DNA of 64,000 nucleotides, taken from NCBI RefSeq assembly GCF_011065935.2, contig NZ_JAAMNH020000001.1:2005001-2069000 (forward strand). The letters run 5' to 3'. The translations under genes and the position numbers were made by a program. The notes under the pieces were generated by a model, which ran no database searches, was not told where the DNA came from, and was given only the letters and a program-made list of their open reading frames with translations. Position 1 is the first letter of the stretch; the number at the start of each line of letters is the position of its first letter. The DNA comes from Clostridium estertheticum (GTDB taxonomy: Bacteria; Bacillota; Clostridia; Clostridiales; Clostridiaceae). Below are positions 35,366 to 44,450 of the stretch, piece by piece.

Positions 35366-36517
35366 ATGAAACCTTTGTCAGCTTTAAGCTATAGTAAAAA
35401 TAATAAGAAAAAACTTATTGCTTCCACCATTTCAATATTAGTGGCTGTTTCATTTTTATATGTTCTACAAACTTTTGTGAAATCTATATGGGACTCTATG
35501 TATGAGCTGAATGTAAACCCATACAAAAATCATATGACTATAGAAAGTACTGAAAAAGATAAACCTATACCTGGCAATATTGTTGGTAGCCTTAAAGATA
35601 ACCCTAATGTAGAAAATATAATCCCCTTTATTTCATATGAAACACGATATGTTATACCGGGCGCTAGCACTAATGCTTCCATTTTAGGTATAAGGCCTGA
35701 GGATATAGATTATGTTATGAAAAAGCATAACATAACCCTGAAAGAAGGAAGGATGCCTCTAGGAAATCATAAAGAAGTGGCACTAGATTATAGAATGTCA
35801 AAAAATAAAAATGTAAAAATCGGGGATAAAATAGGGAATTCCATTAATAAAAATGATAGCTTAAATGGTGAGTATACAGTGGTAGGAATAGTTGAGGGGA
35901 ACGGTTATTTATCGTTTATGCCCTATAACACTACTACTACTACTACTACTACCTCAATAAATGCCAATGATACAATTGTAGTGAAAAAATCTTTATTAGT
36001 TTTTCCTAAGGACAATAAAATAAAAGAGGTAGATGAACTACTACTAAGCTTTTCTAAAAAAGAAGTTGCAGTTTTGACTTTAAGTGCGATAATTAAACTT
36101 TTTAATGAAAAGGCATCAACTATGCGTACATTAGATATGATTTGTATACTTGCGATTATTGTCATGGTTATTTCTGTTGGAAGTTCTAAATATGTACAGT
36201 TTTTTAGCAGAAAACAGGAACTTGGAATTTTAAATGCCATGGGATATACCAAGGGGGAGCTAATGAAAAAAGCATTTTTAGAGGTGCTTATTGTAAATAT
36301 GTTAGGATTTACTCTAGGGGTGATTTTTGGATGGTTGTCTTCTATTTTAATCAATGATGGAGCCTTTGGAGCTGTTGGAGGAGTTGCAGTATATTTCTCT
36401 TCAAAAGCTTTTTTAATGGCACTTTATATACCACTATTTACAACACTATTTACATTGATACCTGTAAATCGAATGATAAGTAAGCTAGATCCTATAGTTA
36501 TGATAGAAAAAATATAA
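35366..36517 (+). CDS. FtsX/MacB-type ABC transporter permease 1
   Basis: A 383-residue permease with one N-terminal membrane segment (about 18-38), an extracytoplasmic MacB-like domain of roughly 210 residues, and three C-terminal membrane segments (about 250-380) that form the FtsX domain (KQELGILNAMGYTKGELMKK is the coupling helix region). The periplasmic part contains eight Thr in a row (about 189-196) encoded by (ACT)7ACC, an unusual low-complexity tract. ATG 35366 has AAGGAG eight bases upstream; TTG 35348 is less likely. It works with the ATPase and second permease that follow; systems of this kind use force on the outer domain rather than classical transport. Confidence 0.88.
   Translation: MKPLSALSYSKNNKKKLIASTISILVAVSFLYVLQTFVKSIWDSMYELNVNPYKNHMTIESTEKDKPIPGNIVGSLKDNPNVENIIPFISYETRYVIPGASTNASILGIRPEDIDYVMKKHNITLKEGRMPLGNHKEVALDYRMSKNKNVKIGDKIGNSINKNDSLNGEYTVVGIVEGNGYLSFMPYNTTTTTTTTSINANDTIVVKKSLLVFPKDNKIKEVDELLLSFSKKEVAVLTLSAIIKLFNEKASTMRTLDMICILAIIVMVISVGSSKYVQFFSRKQELGILNAMGYTKGELMKKAFLEVLIVNMLGFTLGVIFGWLSSILINDGAFGAVGGVAVYFSSKAFLMALYIPLFTTLFTLIPVNRMISKLDPIVMIEKI
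35930..35950 (+). repeat. (ACT)7 in-frame triplet repeat
   Basis: Seven ACT codons followed by ACC in the outer domain of ABC permease 1, giving eight Thr. Confidence 0.95.
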
Positions 36518-36534
36518 AAAGGGAGTGAATTATT

Positions 36535-37239
36535 ATGTTATTTAAAGTAGATAACCTAAATTTAATATATGATATTGGAAAAGAGGACCAGACTTATGCT
36601 TTAAGAAATATTAATCTATCCTTGGAAGGAAATAGGTTGATAGGAATAATGGGACCCTCTGGTAGTGGTAAAAGTTCCTTACTATATTCCTTAGCAGGAC
36701 TTAAGATTCCATCATCAGGTACCATAAGCTACAAGAATATGAAATTTAAGGAATTATCCGTTTCTAAAAGTACAGAGCTCAGGCGTAAAGATTTTGGATT
36801 CGTTTTCCAAAGACATTTTCTTATAGAATATATGAGCGTAATAGATAATGTGTTAACACCAATAAATGATAATAGTATGAAAGCAAAAGAAAAGGCTTTG
36901 GGATTATTAAAAAAGCTTGGCATTGAGCATTTAGCGGGTAAAAAGCCTCATAAGTTATCTGGTGGGCAAAGACAAAAGGTTGCAATTGCTAGAGCACTTA
37001 TAAATGACCCAAAAGTAATTTTTTGTGATGAGATTACTGCATCCTTAGACCATTCAAGTGCAAGGGAAGTTATGAAGCTACTAGATGAGTATAAAAATAA
37101 TGCCTTAGTCATTGTTGTAACTCATGATGCTTCCATACTTGAAAATGCAGATGATATAATTAATATATGGGATGGCGCTATTACTTCAATTAAAAAAAGA
37201 GGAATGGAGGGATATAATGAGTCCGCTATCAACCTTTAA
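36535..37239 (+). CDS. ABC transporter ATPase (MacB/LolD type)
   Basis: A 234-residue ATPase with all motifs: Walker A GPSGSGKSS, Q-loop VFQRHFLIEYMSV, signature LSGGQRQKVAIARAL, Walker B VIFCDEITASLD and H-loop VVTHD. Length and signature fit the LolD/MacB group that partners FtsX-type permeases. It starts 17 bases after permease 1 and its last 23 bases overlap the start of permease 2, so the three are translated together. It shows no unusual residues. Confidence 0.95.
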   Translation: MLFKVDNLNLIYDIGKEDQTYALRNINLSLEGNRLIGIMGPSGSGKSSLLYSLAGLKIPSSGTISYKNMKFKELSVSKSTELRRKDFGFVFQRHFLIEYMSVIDNVLTPINDNSMKAKEKALGLLKKLGIEHLAGKKPHKLSGGQRQKVAIARALINDPKVIFCDEITASLDHSSAREVMKLLDEYKNNALVIVVTHDASILENADDIINIWDGAITSIKKRGMEGYNESAINL

Positions 37240-38353
37240 GTATATCAAGAACAATATTTCCAAAACATTACCAATATTAATAGCTATGATGGTGAGTGTA
37301 TTACTAATCTATATTTTTTCACTAGTGACTAAAAGTAGTATTGAGCTAGCAAATCTAACGTGTACTAATTTTTTTAGTAAATACACGATAGTATTTAGCA
37401 ATAATGAAGAGCCTATTCCAAAAGATTATTTAGATAAAATAACTAATGATAATAATGTAGGTCATGTTATGCCTTTAATTAGCGAGGAAGGTTATCTTCA
37501 ATATACTAATATTTTCGGTAGCATGAGCATTTCTGTTTTGAATCTTTATGAAAAGGATATATCACAGGTTATTGATACTCTTAATGTAAAATTAATTGAA
37601 GGTAGACTTCCAATGGAAAATAAGAATGAAATTATTATCCCTAAAAAATATGCGCTGCAAAACAAATTGAAAACAGGAGATTATATTGGTTCAGAGGTAT
37701 CCTCTACCTACGCAATAAAAGGAAAATTCAAAGTGTCAGGCATTACAGATGGTCCAGCAATGTTGGTGGTGATCAGCGATAATAAGGATGGTGTCTCTAG
37801 AGATACAGCGATAAAGAACTCTATACTTTTATCGGTTAAAGATGTATTGAATAAAAATTTAATTAACTATTTATCTAAAAACACACCTAAAAATGTTTTA
37901 ATTATGGATTATTACAGTATTTCAAAGCAAACAGATGAAATTCTTAATTCTATGAATGCATTATCCTATATGCTAAATATAATAATAATTCTTGTGCTCT
38001 GTATATCTCTTGGGAATTTGAATTATATTAACTTCATTAATAGAAAATATGAATTTGGAGTATTATCAGCTATAGGCTATAAAAAATCTACCCTCTATTT
38101 TAAACTTTGGAAGGAAAATGCCACTGTATGCTTACTTGGATATATAAGCGGAATACTATTAAGTACGTGTGTAGCCTTTATTTTGAACTTAACCGTACTT
38201 TATCCAAGTGGTAAATTCATTCCTTTATGGAATATTTCTGGTGCTACAGTAGCGTTAATGATACCAATTTTTGTATCATTTTTAAGCTTAATTGCACCTA
38301 TTAAAGAACTTAGAAAAACAGATCCACTTGATGTAATTGGGGGGGTAATTTAG
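37217..38353 (+). CDS. FtsX/MacB-type ABC transporter permease 2
   Basis: A 378-residue permease with the same layout as permease 1 but clearly different sequence: one membrane segment near 18-38, an outer domain of ~210 residues, and three C-terminal membrane segments with FINRKYEFGVLSAIGYKKST between the second and third. The start ATG 37217 has TGGAGGG six bases upstream; a longer frame from 37172 lacks an RBS and lies inside the ATPase gene. Two unlike FtsX permeases and one ATPase suggest a heterodimeric transporter. Confidence 0.88.
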   Translation: MSPLSTFKYIKNNISKTLPILIAMMVSVLLIYIFSLVTKSSIELANLTCTNFFSKYTIVFSNNEEPIPKDYLDKITNDNNVGHVMPLISEEGYLQYTNIFGSMSISVLNLYEKDISQVIDTLNVKLIEGRLPMENKNEIIIPKKYALQNKLKTGDYIGSEVSSTYAIKGKFKVSGITDGPAMLVVISDNKDGVSRDTAIKNSILLSVKDVLNKNLINYLSKNTPKNVLIMDYYSISKQTDEILNSMNALSYMLNIIIILVLCISLGNLNYINFINRKYEFGVLSAIGYKKSTLYFKLWKENATVCLLGYISGILLSTCVAFILNLTVLYPSGKFIPLWNISGATVALMIPIFVSFLSLIAPIKELRKTDPLDVIGGVI

Positions 38354-38407
38354 AAATAATATGCATAATATAAATACCAAATGCTCACAATAAACTGAGG
38401 TGAGATT

Positions 38408-38845
38408 ATGAATGATGTAAAAGAAATGAATAAATTCTTAAAAGGCATACACATGGGAGGTACTACCTTTAAAGATTATCTCCGTAAAGGTAAAGGCCCA
38501 GAACTTAAAAATGAGTTGGTCCAAATTATAGAATCCTTTAAAAGACATGAAGAGGCAATTACCAATAGGATAGAAAATCTGGGAGGTAATGCTGCCGATA
38601 CTCTTGGAATAATGGGCACTATGGCAGATTTTTTCGAAAAAATCAAACTTATACCTGTAAATACTGATTTGGAAGTCTGTGAGAATGCTACAGCTGCAAT
38701 GGAAATGGGAATAACGCAGGGAGAAAAGTTTATTAAGGAGAATAGGGGTTTGGATCCTAGTCTAATGAAAGAAGTAGAGGCTGTTGTAGCCGACTATGAC
38801 AATCATTTAAAAAAAATACAAGAAATAATGAGAACATGTAAATAG
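38408..38845 (+). CDS. Helical (DUF2383/ferritin-like) protein
   Basis: A 145-residue soluble, all-helical protein that reads as a four-helix bundle: MNDVKEMNKFLKGIHMG, ELVQIIESFKRHEEAITNRI, DTLGIMGTMADFFEKI, and ATAAMEMGITQGEKFI plus a final helix. The pattern recalls DUF2383 and ferritin-like bundles, but there is no complete pair of ExxH iron ligands. The ATG has GAGGTGAG in front. It follows permease 2 by 54 bases and shares its direction, with a terminator behind it, so it probably belongs to the same operon. Function unknown; a stress-response role is only a guess from context. Confidence 0.65.
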   Translation: MNDVKEMNKFLKGIHMGGTTFKDYLRKGKGPELKNELVQIIESFKRHEEAITNRIENLGGNAADTLGIMGTMADFFEKIKLIPVNTDLEVCENATAAMEMGITQGEKFIKENRGLDPSLMKEVEAVVADYDNHLKKIQEIMRTCK

Positions 38846-38846
38846 T

Positions 38847-38877
38847 AAATGCTCCCACTTTATGGATGGGAGCATTT
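38847..38877. terminator. Bidirectional terminator
   Basis: Arms AAATGCTCCCA and TGGGAGCATTT with a nine-base loop, between two convergent genes. Confidence 0.8.
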
Positions 38878-38879
38878 TG

Positions 38880-39635
<756 letters not shown>

Positions 39636-39751
39636 TAATCTATTCCTTTCACGTGTGTTCACACATTACAATTATTGACACAAAATAAAACAGTATACAT
39701 GAAATTGAAGTGGAATAGAAGTTTTTTGCCTTTATTGAGATAAACTCAGAC

Positions 39752-39780
39752 TTGTTATTTGTATGAATGTGTCTTATAAT
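39752..39780 (+). promoter_or_regulatory. Promoter of the degenerate Nudix gene
   Basis: TTGTTA, 17 bases, TATAAT: a near-consensus housekeeping promoter 71 bases before the gene. Spacer TTTGTATGAATGTGTCT is nearly the same as in the promoter at 33284. Confidence 0.65.
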
Positions 39781-39850
39781 ATTTTTACAATTACATAACT
39801 TTGTATAAAATATGAAAAGGGATAAGTTTACATTTAAAGGGGGAACTAAT

Positions 39851-40240
39851 ATGGGGAAAGTTGTAAAATGTTCAATAATAATATGTGATGATTTTAATGC
39901 TGTGCTCATTGCTGCTAGGGGTAAAAAGAAAATACAAAAGGTATGGAGTATTTTTGGTAAGGAAATAAAGGGCAAGGAAACTTCGGAACAATGTGTTTCT
40001 AAAGCAATAGATAAAGATTTAAATTGTACTATATTTGATCTGACACCATTTAAAGAATATGTTTTAGATAGTGAAAGTGGAGATACTTTGTTTGTATATA
40101 CTGGAAAGTTGAAACATTATATAAATACGCACAAGGACATAAATCAAGTTAAATGGGTTACTGAAAGAGAATTGGACATGTATGAGTTTATTAGTAATGA
40201 AAAAGAAATATTAATAGATTTCTTTAAAAGTATGAAATAG
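39851..40240 (+). CDS. Nudix-like protein lacking catalytic residues
   Basis: A 129-residue protein with the secondary-structure order of a Nudix fold: strand KCSIIICDDFNAVLIAAR, then KVWSIFGKEIKGKETSEQ, CVSKAIDKDLN, and later strands DTLFVYTGKL and VKWVTERELDMY. Where the Nudix box should read GG..E..GE....R E L . E E . G, this has GKEIKGKE and KAIDKDLN, so the catalytic Arg-Glu and Glu-Glu are replaced (Lys-Ala, Lys-Asp). It should not hydrolyse nucleotides; such proteins can serve as ligand sensors. ATG 39851 is chosen for the strong AAGGGGGAA upstream; an in-frame ATG at 39812 is weaker. Not grouped with other genes. Confidence 0.65.
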   Translation: MGKVVKCSIIICDDFNAVLIAARGKKKIQKVWSIFGKEIKGKETSEQCVSKAIDKDLNCTIFDLTPFKEYVLDSESGDTLFVYTGKLKHYINTHKDINQVKWVTERELDMYEFISNEKEILIDFFKSMK

Positions 40241-40242
40241 TT

Positions 40243-40282
40243 AATGCACCAATGTTAATACTTAGGTATACATTGGTGCATT
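40243..40282 (+). terminator. Terminator of the Nudix-like gene
   Basis: Perfect arms AATGCACCAATGT and ACATTGGTGCATT, 14-base loop, then TTAATTTT. Confidence 0.75.
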
Positions 40283-40442
40283 TAATTTTACCATATTCCT
40301 TTAGCATAAAGAGTATGTATATGTTTTTCTAATGGTCCTTTCAATGTAACAATCATTGTTTTTAAAGAGATAATAGGTTAAAATCTAATAATGCTGGAGA
40401 GCATATTCTTAAGAAAATAATATTTTAAATGAAGGAGGCAAC

Positions 40443-40967
40443 ATGGAAAAGTTTATCGGTAAACCAGATTCTTTAAAAAAACTCAGTGTTTTTTTTGTTA
40501 TTTCAATTTTATTAACCTTTGTGACTTTAATATTTATTTCAAATTTTATAATAAAACTAATTTTGTTAATTATTTTTATTACAAGTGCTTGGCAAGCCTA
40601 TAAGGGACTCATACTTTCCATAACTGTGGATGATGAAAAAATTAGAATACACAAACCCTTTAATACAAGAACTATAAAATTTGAGGATATTGCCTTTTGT
40701 GCAGTACATGGAATTGACGAGGATACTGCAGTACTATATGCGTTTAGAAGACAAAAGCACAGCAAAGGGGATAAAGTACGCGGAATAAAATCAGATAAGT
40801 CCTTTGATGAAATAGTGAAAATAATTTCTCAGGATGAAGGCAATACAGACCTTAATATTAATTTTAATATGGCCTCTAAGGTTCTAATTTCTTTTGTTGA
40901 TAAGGGAGATATCTTAAGAGATAAAATACTTGCTACTGTAAATGAAAGACATAAGATAATCCTATAA
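40443..40967 (+). CDS. Membrane protein with PH-like cytoplasmic domain, function unknown
   Basis: A 174-residue protein: two adjacent hydrophobic segments (about 15-34 and 36-55) joined by a very short turn, then a soluble region rich in beta strands (LILSITVDDEKIRIHKPFNT, TIKFEDIAFCAVHG) that resembles bacterial PH-like domains found after paired membrane helices. I do not recognise a named family. ATG 40443 has AAGGAGG seven bases before it. Monocistronic with a terminator at its end. Confidence 0.65.
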   Translation: MEKFIGKPDSLKKLSVFFVISILLTFVTLIFISNFIIKLILLIIFITSAWQAYKGLILSITVDDEKIRIHKPFNTRTIKFEDIAFCAVHGIDEDTAVLYAFRRQKHSKGDKVRGIKSDKSFDEIVKIISQDEGNTDLNINFNMASKVLISFVDKGDILRDKILATVNERHKIIL

Positions 40968-41003
40968 AAAAATCCTTGCTGATATTTCAACAAGGATTTT
41001 TTT
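40966..41003. terminator. Bidirectional terminator
   Basis: Arms AAAAAAATCCTTG and CAAGGATTTTTTT with a 12-base loop, overlapping the stop of the preceding gene. Confidence 0.88.
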
Positions 41004-41029
41004 ATAGGATTATGTAAATAATATTGCTG

Positions 41030-41551
41030 CTATGCGCTAGCCTTTAAATTCCCCTTATATTCTGGAGCTGATGGATCATCCTCAAGGCATCTTGAACGGT
41101 TTCTTGGAGCTAGTCCTCTTTTACGGAACTCGTCTTTATACATTTTGCCAGGAAGTACAATTGAAAGATATTGGTCGCCAGCAAGTATATTTGCAAATAT
41201 TGAGGTGAATATTGTAGCTGTTACAAGGGATACTGTACTATTTGCATATTTTAGAACACTGTTTGCAAGGGTCCCAAGCATTCCAGTTTTCTCAAGTGTA
41301 CCACCAAAAGAAAGTGCTGCTAGTATTAGAGATATTGTAAACATCATCCTTTGATATCCACCTCTAGTAAGAAGTGTATCTAAAACCTCATTACCAGTTT
41401 TCGAAATAACACCAATCTGCATAGAATTCATTACAGCAGCAAAACTAGCACCTTGGGTAAGCATGGCGGCAGCGCCACAACGGGTATTAGAGCTTCCTAT
41501 AATTTTGCATCTCTTGGCGTTTTTGTTTTCGATAACATTAACAATCCTCAT
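41030..41551 (-). pseudogene. NhaC-type Na+/H+ antiporter fragment
   Basis: An open frame of 173 codons that matches only the middle-to-late part of NhaC antiporters (full length about 450-480): LTQGASFAAVMNSMQIGVIS, TGNEVLDTLLTRGG, LSFGGTLEKTGML and AGDQYLSIVLPGKMYKDEF are hallmarks. The N-terminal half with several membrane helices is missing; the first 25 residues do not look like the family. After SRCLED the expected segment (SGTVTSPLIPWNTCG type) is gone and the frame jumps to a short tail. It is therefore a remnant with both an N-terminal truncation and an internal deletion. Confidence 0.8.
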
Positions 41552-41860
41552 TTAAGTTTAAAAGCTTCCTAAAAGTTATGATATGGTATATGGTTAATAT
41601 TATAGATCACAAAATCCACTATTTTAAAACATTAGATATATTACCGATTTATAATAAATTCATAATATACAAGTAATATTGTATATTATACAGTAGTGCT
41701 ACTTAAAAGAAAAGAAGAAATATTGTCATATTTAATATGTGAATCTATAAATTGGGTTTTTTTCATAAATTTATTCTTATGAAACTTTGATTTAATATAA
41801 AAAAATAACAAGGCAAAATGCTAGCATATTTGCCTTGTTATTTTTTAGAGGTATCTCAAT
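41552..41860. other. Intergenic region with one terminator
   Basis: About 250 AT-rich bases upstream of the NhaC fragment contain no ORF and no clear promoter; the terminator of the next gene occupies 41801-41845. Confidence 0.5.
41801..41845 (-). terminator. Terminator of the old yellow enzyme gene
   Basis: Arms AAAAATAACAAGGCAAA and complement, 11-base loop that is itself partly palindromic (ATGCTAGCAT), T run on the minus strand. Confidence 0.88.
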
Positions 41861-42904
41861 CTAAAATCCGTTTTTGCTAACTATATTACTTCTTTGATAC
41901 TGAATAGGCCATTCTATACTTTCTCCTAATTGAGCAGCAGCAGAAAATGTCCAATAAGGATTTCTTAAAAGCTCTCTTCCTAAATATACCAGATCAGATC
42001 TTTTATTGTTTAATATTTCTTCTGCCATTAAAGGGGATGTGATAAGTCCTCCAGCTATAGTTGGAATATTACATTGGTTCTTAATTATTTCAGAATAACA
42101 GATTTGATATCCTGGATAGGTAGATATTCTTGCTGGTACGGTGCCACCAGAACTAACATTTACAATATCTATACCAATAGCTTTTATGAGATTTATAAGT
42201 GATGCAGTATCCTTTGCAGTATTTCCACCCTGGGCGTAGTCTTCCGCTGATACTCTTAATTGTAATGGTTTAGTTTCAGGCCAAACTGTCTTTACAGCCT
42301 GTATAATTTCCCTTAAGAATCTTACCCTGTTTTCCTCTGTACCTCCATATTCGTCTTCTCTCTTATTGGTAAGAGGAGATAAAAATTGTCCTATTAAATA
42401 ACCATGAGCACCATGTAATTCTAATAAATCAAAACCTGCACTTAATGCCCTCTTAGCAGCAGATTTAAATAAAGCTATAGTATTATTAATATCTTCTTTA
42501 GTCATTTCATTTGGTAGCCTATAAAGTTCATTAAAGGCTATAGGGCTTGGCGCTATAATTGGATAGGAAAGAGTTTCAGATTTTCTTCCAGCATGATTAA
42601 TTTGAACACCTACTTTTGCACCATATTTATGACATTCATTTACTATATTTGATAAGTTTTTAACGTGTTCCTCGGACCATATACCTAAATCATAATCAGT
42701 TATACGTCCACCAGGCTCAATTCCTGTGGATTCGACAATGATAAGACCCACACCACCAATAGCTCTAGTTGTATAATGTATAAAATGCCAGTTGTTAGCT
42801 ATTCCATCCTCATTGTTACAAGAATCCATGCACATTGGGGCCATGACTATTCTATTTTTTAAATCCATATCTTTTATTTTAAAATTACTAAATAATTTTG
42901 ACAT
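41861..42904 (-). CDS. Old yellow enzyme family NADH:flavin oxidoreductase
   Basis: A 347-residue FMN-dependent ene-reductase of the YqjM/NamA type. TIM-barrel landmarks: LKNRIVMAPMCMDSC at the start, GVQINHAGRKSE, DLLELHGAHGYLIGQFLSPL, NKREDEYGGTEENRVRFL and DLVYLGRELLRNPYW near the C-terminus. The family reduces activated C=C bonds of enones or nitro compounds with NAD(P)H. The HAGR and HGAHGYL motifs contain residues that bind substrate and FMN. The ATG has GAGGCGATT upstream. It is divergent from an HxlR regulator, a common arrangement in which the regulator senses electrophiles and controls the reductase. Confidence 0.93.
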   Translation of the reverse strand: MSKLFSNFKIKDMDLKNRIVMAPMCMDSCNNEDGIANNWHFIHYTTRAIGGVGLIIVESTGIEPGGRITDYDLGIWSEEHVKNLSNIVNECHKYGAKVGVQINHAGRKSETLSYPIIAPSPIAFNELYRLPNEMTKEDINNTIALFKSAAKRALSAGFDLLELHGAHGYLIGQFLSPLTNKREDEYGGTEENRVRFLREIIQAVKTVWPETKPLQLRVSAEDYAQGGNTAKDTASLINLIKAIGIDIVNVSSGGTVPARISTYPGYQICYSEIIKNQCNIPTIAGGLITSPLMAEEILNNKRSDLVYLGRELLRNPYWTFSAAAQLGESIEWPIQYQRSNIVSKNGF

Positions 42905-43043
42905 TGGTAATCGCCTCTTTCTTTTATAGTCTAATGATTTTGTGAAAAAGATGAAATCATAGTTCCATCTAGCTATTGACTATTTGTATATAAGTATAGC
43001 ATTATAGAAAAGATAGTAAAGTATGCACTTAATTGATAGAAGG

Positions 43044-43057
43044 TATCCTAAAGGATA
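43044..43057. promoter_or_regulatory. Candidate HxlR operator
   Basis: TATCCTAAAGGATA, a 14-base perfect inverted repeat with a two-base centre, in the divergent promoter region 28 bases before the HxlR gene. Small palindromes of this kind are typical HxlR targets; no experimental basis here. Confidence 0.45.
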
Positions 43058-43084
43058 GTGTATAAATTTATAGGGGGAATTTGA

Positions 43085-43468
43085 ATGTCTGAAAATAAAG
43101 CGCAGAAAGCAAGTTATGAGATTGAATTTACACTAGCATTAATTGGTGGTAAGTGGAAGGCTATTATTTTATGGTATTTAATAATGGATGGAACAAAACG
43201 ATTTGGTGAAATAAATGCACTTGTTGCTGGAATTACACATAAAATATTAACTACTCAATTAAGAGAATTAGAGAACCATGGGCTGATAAGTAGGAAGGTA
43301 TATGCGCAAGTGCCACCTAAGGTAGAATATTCTATAACAGAAAGAGGTTTAACATTGATGCCTGTTTTGCAAGTAATGTGCAAATGGGGCAGAGAAAATA
43401 ATGCTATACAATATGAAATGGATAGTTCCATATGTAGAAAAAAAGAATTGTATGGAAAAGAAAAATAA
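43085..43468 (+). CDS. HxlR-family transcriptional regulator
   Basis: A 127-residue winged-helix regulator: LALIGGKWKAIILWYLIMDG, KRFGEINALVAGITHKILTT, QLRELENHGLISRKVY, and PPKVEYSITERGLTLMPVL are the classic HxlR signature. The single Cys of the redox-sensing subgroup (near the N-terminus) is absent; Cys residues are near the C-terminus instead. RBS AGGGGGAAT upstream of the ATG. Divergent from the old yellow enzyme gene, which it probably regulates. Confidence 0.92.
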   Translation: MSENKAQKASYEIEFTLALIGGKWKAIILWYLIMDGTKRFGEINALVAGITHKILTTQLRELENHGLISRKVYAQVPPKVEYSITERGLTLMPVLQVMCKWGRENNAIQYEMDSSICRKKELYGKEK

Positions 43469-43651
43469 AAATCAATGTATTTATATAGGATATATAGTGC
43501 TGAATTAGGATTTAATATTTTTGTTCATTTTGAACTTACATATAACGACATAATATTCATATTTTATCTTGTTATATTTTTATCACATATGATATACTGA
43601 ATTTGTTGAATAATATGACATATTTAAAAAAATATCAATGGAGGTATTCAT

Positions 43652-44224
43652 ATGAAAATTAAAGCAATAATTTTATCACTAGCGGTAGGTGCTACTTTAT
43701 TAACAGGATGTGGCGCTAAGAAAGCAGCAGTACCAGCACCAACACCTGCAAAAACAGAAGCAGTAACACCAGCAAAAACAGATGTAGTAACAACTGCTTC
43801 AGTAGTAAATACTCAAGCGGCTTTTGAAAATGGAATAAGCAGTAAGGGTACATGGATTGTTGCAATTATAAAGGATTTAGCTATTGACAAGGATATTGTA
43901 GTTGATGGGGAGTTTAAAAATGGCAAAAAAGATACTAGTGGTAAAGAACTTCTACAACGTAAGATAGCTCTATACACACAAGATGCAGACCGTAAAGTAA
44001 CTGCTAGATTTACTTTGACTGCGCCAAAATTAACTTTTAATAGTCCTATGGGCAGTATAGAACATGGAACTTTCAAAGGTGACCTTTATGTTTCAGGGAG
44101 TAACTTCCAATTAAAAGATGCTACAGTAGAAGGAAATGTTTATTTTATTACTGCTGAAGCTAAATCTACATTTAAAATGGATGCTACAAGTAAAGTTACT
44201 GGAGTTCAAGAATTAAAAAAATAA
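43652..44224 (+). CDS. Lipoprotein of unknown function
   Basis: A 190-residue lipoprotein: signal peptide with lipobox LLTGC (Cys20), then a linker rich in Ala, Pro, Thr and Lys (residues 22-50, with imperfect PAKTEAV/PAKTDVV repeats), then a domain of about 130 residues that is mostly beta strands (FTLTAPKLTF, GTFKGDLYVSG, NFQLKDATVEGNVYFI). The regularly spaced strands suggest a small beta-helix. The protein is likely anchored on the outer face of the membrane. No relative recognised. RBS GGAGG upstream and terminator behind; monocistronic. Confidence 0.75.
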   Translation: MKIKAIILSLAVGATLLTGCGAKKAAVPAPTPAKTEAVTPAKTDVVTTASVVNTQAAFENGISSKGTWIVAIIKDLAIDKDIVVDGEFKNGKKDTSGKELLQRKIALYTQDADRKVTARFTLTAPKLTFNSPMGSIEHGTFKGDLYVSGSNFQLKDATVEGNVYFITAEAKSTFKMDATSKVTGVQELKK

Positions 44225-44262
44225 ATTATACTGTGTACTTTTAAAAGTATATAAACTATAAT

Positions 44263-44306
44263 AAAATCAGCTAATCCATTGGAACACTAATGGTTTAGTT
44301 GATTTT
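44263..44306 (+). terminator. Terminator of the lipoprotein gene
   Basis: Arms AAAATCAGCTAATCCATT and AATGGTTTAGTTGATTTT (two wobble pairs), eight-base loop, T run. Confidence 0.85.
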
Positions 44307-44450
44307 TTTATTTTTATATTGATTTAATTTATCAATTTTAAGGAGATAATATAATACATAGAAATTCATATTTTATGCATAGATAATATGCTCACTCAAT
44401 TGCAAATTTTTTGACAGTGAAAACAATGTGTTAACACTTGATTTTTTTTA

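Noticed and set aside
35930..35950. Phase-variable on/off switch in the ABC permease
   Set aside because: Triplet repeats change length in frame, so slippage would not switch expression off; only a length effect remains possible.
39649..39975. 108-codon minus-strand open frame
   Set aside because: It overlaps the promoter and start of the Nudix-like gene, has no RBS, and resembles translated non-coding DNA.
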